Source: a virus. Taken from it: a DNA stretch of 46,033 nucleotides. The notes below the pieces were generated by a model. That model was not told where the DNA came from, searched no databases, and was given only the letters and a program-made list of their open reading frames with translations. The first letter of the stretch is position 1; every line of letters starts with the position of its first letter. Below, one piece after another: positions 1-9,331 of the stretch. A program made the position numbers and the translations under genes. Where the stretch lies: positions 1 to 46,033 of IMG/VR virus record IMGVR_UViG_3300034013_000139, one strand, 5' to 3'.

Positions 1-573
1 ACTGTCCCCGGTTCTGATGCGAACAGACCCAGCAAGGGGGGCATATCCGTTGCCCGCTGTCAGGATGCCCGCCGTTGCCGCGCTCGTCCCATAATTCGCA
101 AAGCCCGCCACCGCATAATTCGCATCGGGCATCGCAGTGGCGAAGTTGATCGTATAATCCCCCACGCCATTCCGCACGACCGACGACACGTTGCCCGATG
201 CGCGGATGGAGCCGTTGGTGCCGTTGAAGTTCACCCAAGCTCGGCAGGCGTAGAGAGGGGGCGCGCCGGTGGCGTTCAGTGTGCCGTTGAACGTGTCTTG
301 GATAGCCTCATTGCGAATTATTCGCCCCACATCGGTTCCGTTGACATTACCCCTAAACGAGCCGCCATCCCACCCGATGCGGATTTTATCGTTTCCCATC
401 CCTGCCCCACCGCCCTGCTCAACAGGCGTGAAGCCGATCGCACCCTGCACCTGCACCCAAGCCTGCCAGACGTCGGACATTTCACGCCGCCACCAGCGCG
501 CGCCGCTCGTGTAGCTGAACGCTTCCTGAAAAGCGAAGTCCACGGCGTTGGAGGCATAGTGCTTGATCGAAAA
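1..573. repeat. Fibre-tip repeat, copy 1 (matches 44041-44613)
   Basis: The two segments are in the same orientation and differ at only four positions in 573 (71, 72, 87 and 103 in this copy). Similarity falls sharply after base 573 although both sequences keep coding for fibre. The repeat encodes the C-terminal tip of both fibre proteins and starts exactly at the window edge. Confidence 0.97.
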
Positions 574-1350
574 GCTGTCGCCCGCATTCGGCGCACCCGT
601 CGCGCCGGGGTTGGCGAAATACTCACCCGCAACAGTCAGCGTGTTCAGGTTGGTGATAGCAGTCAGCGCATTCGATCCGATGCCATTTATCCCGATATCA
701 GCGCGAACTTCCGTAGGAGTACGGTACTGCAATGCAGTACCCGTTCCATTAGCACGTAGGTAGCTTGTTGCGTTCCCTGCAATTAGCGGTAAATTCACAC
801 TAGCTACGGCTTCTTCTGCTTCGATACGCGCTGTAGTTGCCAACGCAGCTTGAACAGTGGCAGTGCCTGCGCTACCCTCTGCTGCAATTTTAGCAGCTTC
901 CGCAGCAATCCGGTCTGCCGTAGTCTGTGCTACGTTGTCTGCAATGCCATCGGCAATCTCGTTAATCGTGTTAACAGTCTCAGTGATAAGAATGTTATCA
1001 GCTTCTCGGCCATCAGCCGCTTCTTGAACTGCCATAAGCGTTTGCTTGGTAGCACGAACAAGGTTACGTTTACTAACATCAGCGCCTGCCTCGAAATCAG
1101 CCACAAGTTCATCCAACGGAACAATCCGCTGAATAACACCAGTCTGTCCAGAAGTAAGGTCGTCCAGTACGGCCACATCGCCAGTTGCGGCGTTGTACGT
1201 AAAGGCGTACTCTACAGGGTCGCCAAGTCCATCAACAACCCCGTCAACAGTAACGCGAATGTGGTCTGCTTCCAGAACACCCAACGCAAAGTTGGTGGGG
1301 AACACTTGCGGACCACTTGTGTAAGTAAACGGCACTCTAGAGTAAGCCAT
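1..1350 (-). CDS. Tail fibre protein, T7 gp17-like (3' end cut off by window start)
   Basis: This virion protein forms the receptor-binding tail fibre. The first ~150 residues resemble the T7 gp17 N-terminal domain that attaches the fibre to the tail (MAYSRVPFTYTSG start, an ADHIRV segment, then a helical shaft-like stretch). A strong AAAGGAG ribosome site precedes ATG at 1350. The window holds 450 codons with no stop. The last 191 codons (1-573) are GC-rich and almost identical to the tip of the second fibre gene at 43987-45747, while the N-terminal part has the lower GC of the phage core. Joining base 1 to base 44040 adds 17 codons and a stop, giving 467 residues. The gene has its own phage promoter motif just upstream, as gene 17 does in T7. 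Confidence 0.9.
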   Translation of the reverse strand, partial: MAYSRVPFTYTSGPQVFPTNFALGVLEADHIRVTVDGVVDGLGDPVEYAFTYNAATGDVAVLDDLTSGQTGVIQRIVPLDELVADFEAGADVSKRNLVRATKQTLMAVQEAADGREADNILITETVNTINEIADGIADNVAQTTADRIAAEAAKIAAEGSAGTATVQAALATTARIEAEEAVASVNLPLIAGNATSYLRANGTGTALQYRTPTEVRADIGINGIGSNALTAITNLNTLTVAGEYFANPGATGAPNAGDSFSIKHYASNAVDFAFQEAFSYTSGARWWRREMSDVWQAWVQVQGAIGFTPVEQGGGAGMGNDKIRIGWDGGSFRGNVNGTDVGRIIRNEAIQDTFNGTLNATGAPPLYACRAWVNFNGTNGSIRASGNVSSVVRNGVGDYTINFATAMPDANYAVAGFANYGTSAATAGILTAGNGYAPLAGSVRIRTGDS

Positions 1351-1360
1351 TTGAAGTCTC

Positions 1361-1382
1361 CTTTCCATAAAACGGCCCCGGA
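1361..1382 (-). promoter_or_regulatory. Candidate phage RNA polymerase promoter before the fibre gene
   Basis: On the minus strand this element reads TCCGGG, five bases, TTTATGGAAAG. Three other intergenic sites (16955, 32687, 37635) share the pattern with identical spacing. It ends inside the ribosome site region of the fibre gene, the same place as promoter phi17 in T7. Promoter function is inferred from repetition and position. Confidence 0.65.
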
Positions 1383-1399
1383 TATTGCTACCCGGAGCC
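1369..1399 (-). terminator. Hairpin with short T-run after internal virion protein D
   Basis: On the minus strand GGCTCCGG pairs with CCGGGGCC (one G-T pair) around a 10-base loop, followed by GTTTT. It starts eight bases after the stop of the gp16-like gene and overlaps the promoter motif. It could terminate upstream transcription just as the fibre promoter restarts it. Confidence 0.5.
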
Positions 1400-1406
1400 A
1401 GTGTCC

Positions 1407-4400
1407 TTAATTTACAACGGCTTCTGTGACTGCCTCGGAAATCTTAGTAACCGGAGCAAGCGTCTCTGCGATAGTCGTTAGAATGTTGTCTTCTTTAGGC
1501 GGTGTAGGTTCTGCTTTATCTTTACCAGACTTAAGCAACTCTACCTGTCCGAACGTACCCATGCGAATAGCAGCCTCTACAGTACGGAAGAACGGGATAG
1601 CCCGCACAGCCTGATTGTCTGAGAAGTTGTTATCGCCAGTGATTACGTCCTTGATGGCACCCGGAGCGCGATACAGATTATTCATCGTATCTACGATAGG
1701 CACCGACAGCGGACGAGCATACGGCCCAAACGTGTTAAACCGCATGTCCTCAAGACCGAGGATACTCATAACAGGATCACTGTACATAGGCATCCATCCC
1801 GTAAGGTTAGAATACCCGAATGCAGTCTTAGCCCGCTCAATAGGATCACGGTCTGTGCCAGTGATCGTATCACGCAAACTAAGCGCAGTGTACGCAGAAC
1901 CATACGCAGCAAGCGCAGTAATCACAGCCTGTCCATCACGGTTCATTGCGTTCCTAAAGAACTGCTTCTGAATTGCTAGGATAGGGAATGTCTGCAAGTG
2001 CGTAAGAGCGCCACCCCATACAGTGTGCATCCAACGAGAAGTCTCGCCAGCAAGGGCTTTCTGGACCTGCTGGTTAACGCTTCTGTTCAATGCTGCTGCG
2101 AAGTCTGTGGCAAGCTGCTGATCCCACAAGTGCATGTTCAGCCGCTCTACATACGTAATGTCGCCAATAATACTCTTCTCAGTCTTAAAGACAATCGTAC
2201 CATCATCGACAAGCTGCTTGAGTGCATCAAAGTGATCCGGGTCTAGGCCCAAGTCTCGCTGTATACGTCCACCAAGCTGGAACTGCTCCATGTCACCGTC
2301 TTTAACAAGCCTACTGATCTTGTCCATCATACCTAGTGCAGCAACTTCCTGCTGATACTGGCGAACAGTGTTCATCAAAGACGTGTAGCCCTGAATGTAG
2401 TTACCTGCATTCAAGAGTTCACGGGAGCGCGTAAGGAATGCACGAGCAGTCTCGTTACCAACATGGAACTCGTTTGCTTCGTCAAGGTTCATGTGCAACC
2501 TGAGCGTATGGTGATCTTGCCCGATAGGCCCCATCATGTACGCAAGGTCACGCAAGCCTTCGCCTGCATTCTGTCGTAGATCATTGCTTACAATACGACC
2601 AAGGCCGCGACCGTACCAGTTCTTAACTCCAACCGATGCGATAGCAGTACCAGTCTCTGCAAGCTGTGCAAGCCCGTTAAACGGCAGCAGGATAAGTGAT
2701 GTAAGCTGCTTCATGTCAGACACTACGCCAAGGCCACGGTTCGTACCGCTGATCCCGTCATAGCCGACTTGTGGCCCACCGTCGAACTCAGAGAACATAG
2801 CTTCCAGCAGTTCAGGTTGCATAGGCTGTTCGCCAAGCGCCCGTTGCTCTGCCATAGCTGCCTCAATCCACTCTTTCCGGTTAGCACGAGAAGTTAGGCC
2901 ATGCCGTGCTAGTGCTGAGTTACCAGCAATCTGCCGAGCATACGTGCTGTACACGTTATCAAAGTCCGACTGCATCATGTCTACGATCTTAAGCCCGCTG
3001 TTTCCAATAGGCGTATCGAAGTCCAGATCATTACGGTTCTTAAGTGTACCGAGTTTACCGCGCTCTGCTACGTCACTGTCAAAGCGTTTCATCAGGCCAT
3101 CAATCGCAGCCCGCGTCATACCTGCACTCTCAAGCGACATACGTAGGAACTCCCTACCGTCTTGCGAGAACAGCCCAATCATCTGATCGTCTAGCTGGAC
3201 ACCACGAGCAACAAAGCGATCCACGTATGCCTTAGCGACTTCGCCAGCAAGCGTGGGATCAGTGAACGTGCCTGCACTCATATACGACTGCTTGTAAGCG
3301 TCGATCAGGTCTGCCTTGGTAATCGTACCATCGTTTAGCAGCTTAACCATCTTAGAGCCGTTCGCTCTATACGGCGTGAAGTGTGAGTTAGGCGCAATGC
3401 GCTCTGCACCAGCAAGCGGGATTTCATTGTCCCGCCCCTTGGCAATAGCAAGTGCTTCCTGTCCTGCACGGTCATACGCATCCGCAGCAGCACGAATACG
3501 TGCATCAGGGTTACGTGGTCTACCCATAGACACTGCGTTCATGTCCAGCATAACTGCACGATAGAACTCAGTCTGTCCTGCTCTGTTAGTCCCGACAGGT
3601 TTGTTGATGCCCGGTGCAGTAAACCACTGCTTACCGTTCGCGGCGGCCCATTCATTCATAAGCGACGGAACTTTGACAAGGTGTCCCGTTACGCGCTTGT
3701 TGTACATATCTGTCAGGTTAGCTGCGTTAGCAACAGACCCACGGACTTGACCGCCCGGAATTTCAAAGATCGCCGCAGCCATTCGATTAAGCACTGTTGA
3801 CTTAGACCGCCACAAGGAAGTCACGTCTCCTGTACCTATCTGGAACAGCGGGTTCAAACTCGCACGTACCCAAGCATCATCCATTGCAGTCTTAACCTTC
3901 AAGTCAAAGTCAGTTGACCATACGTAGTTCCGAGAGGCGTTGATGATGTTCTTGGTCGTCGTAGACATATTCCCTACAGGGTCTTTCAGTGCCGGGAAAG
4001 CGTTTGGTGTAGGGCCTGCTTTAGCAGCAGACAAGTCACCGCCTTGGTTCGGCGTGAACGCTGGAATGTCGAAGTCTTCCTCTGGTGCTGCAACTTGTGC
4101 TGGATTGTTAGGATCGACTGCTGCCGTAGGTTCAGGCGTCTCCATGACCATAGGTGTGTTACGGATATCCGTAACCATACTCGCTGGTACTTCGTCCGTA
4201 ATCTTCGTGTTAGTCGGCGCATAGAAGTACTCGTCGCCTTCTGCAATACGCTTTAGTGTACCTTTACGCAACTCATTCAAAGGCACCATGCTCTCAGGTG
4301 CAACTCCGCCAATGCCTGCACCAAGTGCTGCACTAGTGAGTGTAATCATTACGCCATCAACCCACGATGATACGTCGCTGTTCAGTGCCTCGCCAGCACC

Positions 4401-5066
4401 GATCAGCGCGCCCGCCTGAGCGCCGCCAGATGCCCCGGCTACAACACCACCAGCCCGCAGTGCAGACGTGTCACGCAGGCCCGCCAGCCGCGCCGCATAG
4501 GCAGCTTTGCCTGCGATCTTGGCCCCACCCACCATGCCGCCAGAGGCCAGCACGAGAGGCGCGTCAATGTCGATCAGGCCACCAGCCAGCGACACAACGG
4601 CAGCGGCTCCCCGGTCCAGCCCCATACGGCCTAGACGTGCCAATTCCTCGTCAATGTTCTTGCGTGTGATCTGTGCGCCTTCCAGACTGTCCTGTGCGAA
4701 CACGTCTTCCCAATACTCACGGGGAAGGTCTTTAGTAAGCGCATCGAAGTGCTGTGCTTTATCCCACGATGCTTCGCCCCATCTACCAGCCTGCCCTGTG
4801 ACTGCCATAAGCACATTACCAGCGACTTCAAGTGGGTTCTCAGTAGTGTCTACGCGCTGATCCAAGTTGCGTACAATCTTCGCAGCAACACTGTTATTGA
4901 TCGCGTCAGTAAACGCTTGCTTGGTTGTTCGTTTCTTCTCTGCCTGATGCTGTCGGAACGCACGTCCCTCTACAGTATCTCCTTGCAGGATGGGATCGAA
5001 ATACGTTGGAGTTTCCGCAGCAGGCGGTGCTTGAACTAGTTGTTCGGTATTGGCTGTATCCGCCAT
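1407..5066 (-). CDS. Internal virion protein D, T7 gp16-like ejection protein
   Basis: This very large virion protein (1219 residues, against 1318 for T7 gp16) is the last gene before the fibre and follows the gp14- and gp15-like genes, which is the T7 order. It should be ejected into the cell envelope to form the DNA channel. Residues ~150-260 contain glycine- and alanine-rich hydrophobic stretches that could insert in a membrane; the rest looks mostly helical. I see no lytic transglycosylase motif at the N-terminus, where T7 gp16 has one; a peptidoglycan hydrolase domain is instead in the gp15-like protein next door. About 280 bases coding for residues ~142-232 are distinctly GC-rich (42 of 60 bases in 4441-4500, against 26 of 60 in 3001-3060). 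The start has an AAGGAG ribosome site. Confidence 0.85.
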   Translation of the reverse strand: MADTANTEQLVQAPPAAETPTYFDPILQGDTVEGRAFRQHQAEKKRTTKQAFTDAINNSVAAKIVRNLDQRVDTTENPLEVAGNVLMAVTGQAGRWGEASWDKAQHFDALTKDLPREYWEDVFAQDSLEGAQITRKNIDEELARLGRMGLDRGAAAVVSLAGGLIDIDAPLVLASGGMVGGAKIAGKAAYAARLAGLRDTSALRAGGVVAGASGGAQAGALIGAGEALNSDVSSWVDGVMITLTSAALGAGIGGVAPESMVPLNELRKGTLKRIAEGDEYFYAPTNTKITDEVPASMVTDIRNTPMVMETPEPTAAVDPNNPAQVAAPEEDFDIPAFTPNQGGDLSAAKAGPTPNAFPALKDPVGNMSTTTKNIINASRNYVWSTDFDLKVKTAMDDAWVRASLNPLFQIGTGDVTSLWRSKSTVLNRMAAAIFEIPGGQVRGSVANAANLTDMYNKRVTGHLVKVPSLMNEWAAANGKQWFTAPGINKPVGTNRAGQTEFYRAVMLDMNAVSMGRPRNPDARIRAAADAYDRAGQEALAIAKGRDNEIPLAGAERIAPNSHFTPYRANGSKMVKLLNDGTITKADLIDAYKQSYMSAGTFTDPTLAGEVAKAYVDRFVARGVQLDDQMIGLFSQDGREFLRMSLESAGMTRAAIDGLMKRFDSDVAERGKLGTLKNRNDLDFDTPIGNSGLKIVDMMQSDFDNVYSTYARQIAGNSALARHGLTSRANRKEWIEAAMAEQRALGEQPMQPELLEAMFSEFDGGPQVGYDGISGTNRGLGVVSDMKQLTSLILLPFNGLAQLAETGTAIASVGVKNWYGRGLGRIVSNDLRQNAGEGLRDLAYMMGPIGQDHHTLRLHMNLDEANEFHVGNETARAFLTRSRELLNAGNYIQGYTSLMNTVRQYQQEVAALGMMDKISRLVKDGDMEQFQLGGRIQRDLGLDPDHFDALKQLVDDGTIVFKTEKSIIGDITYVERLNMHLWDQQLATDFAAALNRSVNQQVQKALAGETSRWMHTVWGGALTHLQTFPILAIQKQFFRNAMNRDGQAVITALAAYGSAYTALSLRDTITGTDRDPIERAKTAFGYSNLTGWMPMYSDPVMSILGLEDMRFNTFGPYARPLSVPIVDTMNNLYRAPGAIKDVITGDNNFSDNQAVRAIPFFRTVEAAIRMGTFGQVELLKSGKDKAEPTPPKEDNILTTIAETLAPVTKISEAVTEAVVN

Positions 5067-5084
5067 GTTAATCTCCTTGTGTGG

Positions 5085-5109
5085 AAGGGTGGCCCGAAGG
5101 CCACTCCTT
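5085..5109 (-). other. UUCG-capped hairpin between internal virion genes C and D
   Basis: On the minus strand GTGGCC-TTCG-GGCCAC forms a perfect 6-bp stem with a UUCG tetraloop. After one mismatch the stem continues for four more pairs. It overlaps the stop codon of the gp15-like gene. There is no T-run, so an RNA-processing or mRNA-stabilising site is as likely as a terminator. Confidence 0.6.
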
Positions 5110-8100
5110 ATTTCGTTATGTTACGCATGTCTTGCTTCTTGTACCACTCTCCGATTTCACTCATAGGAATTACTTTCGGGATAGTCACACCGTCGCCGTT
5201 GATAGTAAAGTCAAACATGATCTTACCTTGGCCGACATGATGCACTTGGAACATAGGCTTACCCAAACTCTGTGCAGTAGACATTTCGTCTGCCACGCCG
5301 GGAATGCTCTCGTACAGCCACTGCATAGCACCGACATTCGGTGTCATGTCGCCGTACTTCGCCTTGAACTCTGGTGAAGCCACGTAGCCTGAGATAGCCT
5401 TGGTAATCGTAAGCGGATCGCTCCTGTAGGCATCTGCCTGTCCAGAGAACATCTGCTCCATCAGATCGCCGCCACTTGCATCAACGAGCAGATTGTTCTG
5501 CCCTGCATACTCAGGGATCATAGACCGTGCTAGATTGACGTTCCCGGTCGCCATAGCCAGACCAGCAACGCCTGCACGAGCAGCAAGCCCGATTGAACCG
5601 GGGCCTTGCGCTGAACCATCACCGCCTTGAACACGAGTGTCCAGCGGGGCAATGCTGCGTACCACGGTTTCCTCTGCAACCTTTGCTGCCGATACTGGAT
5701 CAAGGTTAGGATTAAGCGCATGTAGCTTCTTAATCTGACTGTCCAGCATAGTACCTACAGTCGTGCGGGCATCGTTAGACAGTTCCATGCCATCAATAGT
5801 AGTCTGCGCTCCAAGTACTCGTGAGAATACCCTACGCAAGTTACTACCACCAAGCGCGTTGTTGATCGCTTTAGTAACCAAACCCTGCTCTGCAAAGTTC
5901 GGCCCCGGCTTACCATTCAACGGCGCACCAAGTCCTTTAGCCCACATATCCAGCACAACACGCCCAAGAGCATTAGGGTTGTTACCAGCCGTGAGCAAAG
6001 CTGCATCTGCAACAAGACGTGCATCTGCGTCGAGCATCTGGTTAGCTGCCGTGCTACTCTGTGCCTTAAGGTCGCGGTATGCAATGATAGTATCAAGAGC
6101 ATGTTGGCTTACAGTACCATCATCCTGCACAAGCTTGCCACGCAGTACTGCACTGGCTTCTGTACGAATGTTCTCAGGTACGTAGTTCGCTTGCACAAAG
6201 AACTTCTCAAGCTGTAGCTTATTGAAGTCCGCTACTTCCTCTGCACTAGGCGGTTGACCGTTCGGGCCATTCGTTCTAGCAAAGTTCTCCGTAGCTGCAC
6301 GTGCAGTCTCTTGTGCCTGCTTCCATGCGAGTTCTTGCACATTGGCTGGCTTCTGCCCAAGCGTACCTGTTTGGGTAGCCCGTGCTGCTTCTGCATTCAG
6401 CCTGCGATTGTCTGCTGCAAGTTTAGCAGCTTCAACACTAGTCTTAACTACCTTGCTGATCGTGTCACCAATACCAGAATGCTCAGGCTTAATCCCAAGC
6501 GATGCAGCAGCGTTGCTCATGTATCCAGTGTACTCGTCAAGAGCAAGTTGGATCGCCTGATCCTGTGCAAGCTTGAAGTCTGCATCAGACACGCCTTCCG
6601 GCTGTACCATGTTATCAATAGCCGCAACAGCAGATGCAAGCCCTGCATCAGCAATACTGCGCTCTCCTGCGAACTGGTCGAGGTTGATTGCGTAGTTGCT
6701 GTCGCTAACCTGCTCCGAGATAATCTTCGCGTTTTGTGCGCGCTGGTCCGACATTTTGATTACATGATCGACTTCTGCACGAGTGAGTGCTACGTCATAC
6801 TGGTTCATCAATGCAGTGCGCTGAGTACGATAGTCTTGTTCAGACATACCACCGTCAACATACTGCTTGTCGAGGATATCAAGCTGCGGCGTAATCGCTG
6901 CATACACGTCAATCGCCGTACGCTCACGCGCCAGTTCATAACGTGTCTGTGCTTCTGCTGCACGGCTCTCTGCCGTAACATACGCACGGCCTTCGATTGA
7001 TCCACCAAGACGTTCCACAAAGCCAGCAACATCAGGGTCGAGGTCCGCAGTACGTCTGCCAGTCTCGTTCCACGTCATAGCTGCATCGCTACCCATCGTG
7101 TACGCAACGGCTGCCATTTCCGTGTCGCCATTGAACTGCTTAACAATAGTTGCCCATTTCTGCGGATCAATGTCTCCAAGAGGTTTAGCATTAGTCACGC
7201 TACCGATTGTAGCCATCAGAGTGTTAGCATTCGCCTTAGCACCGGATGCCCACAGGTTCCCGCCGCCACCTTTCGTACCTACTAGGTCGATGTGCGCGTG
7301 TTCTCCGCCCATGTACTCAGCACCAAAGCCAATACCAGTTGCGCCTCTGGATGCTGCTGCGTCTGCAATAGCAACCATTTCAGGATCGTCTGCCTTGATC
7401 TTAGTACCGTCTGCACGATAGAACGCGAAGTCTCCTGCAAAGCCAGTCTTATGTCTGTTAGAACCATGCTGGTGTCCTTCATCTTCCTGACCACTCGTAA
7501 CTACTACCTTACCACCAGCACCGAGAACACTCTCTGCTGCTGCTGCAACAAGCGAGGTCAATTCGTTACGTGGTGGGTTGGGTCGCTTTGGCCCCATGCT
7601 AAACTGCACAGGAATGTTGTAGTCGTACACCTTACCGGGAGTAGACGGGTTAGCTGCATCTTGCGCGTAGTTATACGTGACTTCTGCAATACGCTCGTAG
7701 TCACCATTAAGCTTTGCAGTCTCAATCTCAAGCTTCACTGCTCGGTTGTGATGCTGCTCTGCACCGCGTCCAGTTGCGAACACATTGCTTGCTTCGGCAG
7801 CGGTCACAGTCATACCATGCTCAGTCATAAGCTGAGTATATTCTGCAAGCCCTTCCTCTGCACTGAGTTCATTGTTCTGGATTTTGCGGATCAACTCGTC
7901 TTCTGCGAACATGAACGCATCATTCCGCTCAGTCCTGCGACGGTTCTCGTATTGTGCTTGTGCAGACCGCATAGCGCCAATCTCTTGCGGAGACATGCTA
8001 TCAAACACGCCCTGCTGGTCGAGGATAGTAAACGCCATCGGGTTGCCATTCGTGTAAGCACGGACAACACCATCAACAACAGCCTTGCGACGTGCTTCTT

Positions 8101-8785
8101 CACCAAGCCCTTGTGAGGCAGGCGATGCTCCTGTTGCAAAGTCAATGAGTGATTGTGCGTTGCCGGGATCACGGCTAATAACATCAACAGACGTTGCGAG
8201 TGCTTCCTCGGTCTTACGCTGCTGGAACTGTGCATGTTCTCGCGTATGCTGCTCAACAAGAGCGGGCATCTGCTGCACCATCTTCTTGTTTATAAGTTCT
8301 TGCGTACGTTCATCCTTACCTGTCAGCGCCTGTTCAAGACGCGCAGTGTAGTTCTGTCGGAATGTATCCGGGTCTGCTTCATACAAACCATTCGTAATCT
8401 CTTGCTGCTGTGCTGAGTACAACGCAGATGCAACCGTCTCGGCTTCCATTGTGCGGTAGCCTTCCAGTTGCCATTTGTTGCCATCAACTTCGAGTTCGTC
8501 CTGTGCAACACCTTGTTGGTACGCCATGGCACCATCCATCATGTCACGTTCATAACGAACCTTTGCAGCTTCTCTGATCTTGCGGCTCCCGAACTCTGCA
8601 AGCCCGTTAAGGACTTCCAGCGAAGCACTGCCAACGCCACCCTGCGGTGCATTAGCCTGCTGGACACCACTAACGACTTGAGGTGCGGACGACCCTAAAT
8701 CAAAGGCCGCCCGCATTTCAAGAGGATTAGCGGAGTTCCGGCCAGCAAGTAGACGTTCAGTCTCTTGTCTACGCTTTGCCATCAT
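5108..8785 (-). CDS. Internal virion protein C, gp15-like, with peptidase M15 domain
   Basis: This virion protein (1225 residues) sits between the gp14- and gp16-like genes and should be part of the ejected inner core. Residues ~430-500 carry the zinc peptidase M15 signature: the SxHxxGxAxD pattern at H445 and D452, and EHAH at 495-498. M15 enzymes cut peptidoglycan peptides. Residues ~544-573 resemble the end of a lytic transglycosylase domain (QFNGDTEMAAVAY), possibly a remnant. The flanks are helical and Ala/Gln-rich. Two adjacent ATGs (8785 and 8782) follow TAGGAG; the first overlaps the upstream stop (ATGA), while the second has better spacing. In phiKMV the cell-wall hydrolase is also in this position, but it is a transglycosylase. 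Confidence 0.85.
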   Translation of the reverse strand: MMAKRRQETERLLAGRNSANPLEMRAAFDLGSSAPQVVSGVQQANAPQGGVGSASLEVLNGLAEFGSRKIREAAKVRYERDMMDGAMAYQQGVAQDELEVDGNKWQLEGYRTMEAETVASALYSAQQQEITNGLYEADPDTFRQNYTARLEQALTGKDERTQELINKKMVQQMPALVEQHTREHAQFQQRKTEEALATSVDVISRDPGNAQSLIDFATGASPASQGLGEEARRKAVVDGVVRAYTNGNPMAFTILDQQGVFDSMSPQEIGAMRSAQAQYENRRRTERNDAFMFAEDELIRKIQNNELSAEEGLAEYTQLMTEHGMTVTAAEASNVFATGRGAEQHHNRAVKLEIETAKLNGDYERIAEVTYNYAQDAANPSTPGKVYDYNIPVQFSMGPKRPNPPRNELTSLVAAAAESVLGAGGKVVVTSGQEDEGHQHGSNRHKTGFAGDFAFYRADGTKIKADDPEMVAIADAAASRGATGIGFGAEYMGGEHAHIDLVGTKGGGGNLWASGAKANANTLMATIGSVTNAKPLGDIDPQKWATIVKQFNGDTEMAAVAYTMGSDAAMTWNETGRRTADLDPDVAGFVERLGGSIEGRAYVTAESRAAEAQTRYELARERTAIDVYAAITPQLDILDKQYVDGGMSEQDYRTQRTALMNQYDVALTRAEVDHVIKMSDQRAQNAKIISEQVSDSNYAINLDQFAGERSIADAGLASAVAAIDNMVQPEGVSDADFKLAQDQAIQLALDEYTGYMSNAAASLGIKPEHSGIGDTISKVVKTSVEAAKLAADNRRLNAEAARATQTGTLGQKPANVQELAWKQAQETARAATENFARTNGPNGQPPSAEEVADFNKLQLEKFFVQANYVPENIRTEASAVLRGKLVQDDGTVSQHALDTIIAYRDLKAQSSTAANQMLDADARLVADAALLTAGNNPNALGRVVLDMWAKGLGAPLNGKPGPNFAEQGLVTKAINNALGGSNLRRVFSRVLGAQTTIDGMELSNDARTTVGTMLDSQIKKLHALNPNLDPVSAAKVAEETVVRSIAPLDTRVQGGDGSAQGPGSIGLAARAGVAGLAMATGNVNLARSMIPEYAGQNNLLVDASGGDLMEQMFSGQADAYRSDPLTITKAISGYVASPEFKAKYGDMTPNVGAMQWLYESIPGVADEMSTAQSLGKPMFQVHHVGQGKIMFDFTINGDGVTIPKVIPMSEIGEWYKKQDMRNITK

Positions 8786-9330
8786 TTTCTCCTAGCTAGG
8801 AAGGCCGACGTTCTGCGGTCTTCGGGGTTATGTGCATCCCACGTATCAATCATATTGCTTGCGATACCAAACAGGCTCGCTCCCAACGATGGTGATTTAA
8901 TGGGTGTGATATCCGCACTGTATATCCGTTGGAGGTCAATCTCTCGCCTCTGTTGTCCATACTGTGCGCGTTGTTGGTCGTACTGTCTTTCAAGACTTGT
9001 GCGCGCTCTACCTTTATCAGCAGCAAGATGGCTTCGGCCAATGTCTACCGACCTACCGATTACGCCAGCCGCTGCGGCCTCTACGTCGAATGCTGCACGT
9101 TCTTGCATTGATGCTGTCTGGATGCTCAAGTCCGCGTTAGTCTTCTGATCCTGAGAGCGGTTCTCATTGATCGTTATAGCGTTCTTGCTGTTAGCTGCCG
9201 ACAGCGCGGCCATGGTTGCTTTGTATCGTTGGATACTGGCTTGTAGTTTAGCTTCCTGCTTCTGCACAAGGAAGTCACCAATACCTGTTACAAAGTTCAG
9301 GCCCATTTCTGCGTACATTAAATTCGCCAT
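8782..9330 (-). CDS. Internal virion protein B, T7 gp14-like
   Basis: The protein has 182 residues (T7 gp14 has 196) and lies between tail tube B and the large gp15-like gene, the T7 order. It starts MANLMYAEMGLNFVTGIGDFLVQKQE, followed by a long Gln/Arg-rich helical region. Such proteins are ejected first and form a pore in the outer membrane. The assignment rests on position, size and helical character. Its stop overlaps the next start. Confidence 0.75.
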   Translation of the reverse strand: MANLMYAEMGLNFVTGIGDFLVQKQEAKLQASIQRYKATMAALSAANSKNAITINENRSQDQKTNADLSIQTASMQERAAFDVEAAAAGVIGRSVDIGRSHLAADKGRARTSLERQYDQQRAQYGQQRREIDLQRIYSADITPIKSPSLGASLFGIASNMIDTWDAHNPEDRRTSAFLARRK

Positions 9331-9331
9331 G

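Noticed and set aside
298-759. Plus-strand frames over the fibre genes (also 43960-44688 and 45031-45777)
   Set aside because: They are antisense to clear fibre genes, have no family signal and follow codon bias of the opposite strand.
8365-8390. Plus-strand match CCGGGTCTGCTT to the promoter motif
   Set aside because: It lies inside the gp15-like coding region on the wrong strand, and TTCATA replaces TTTATG; probably chance from codon content.
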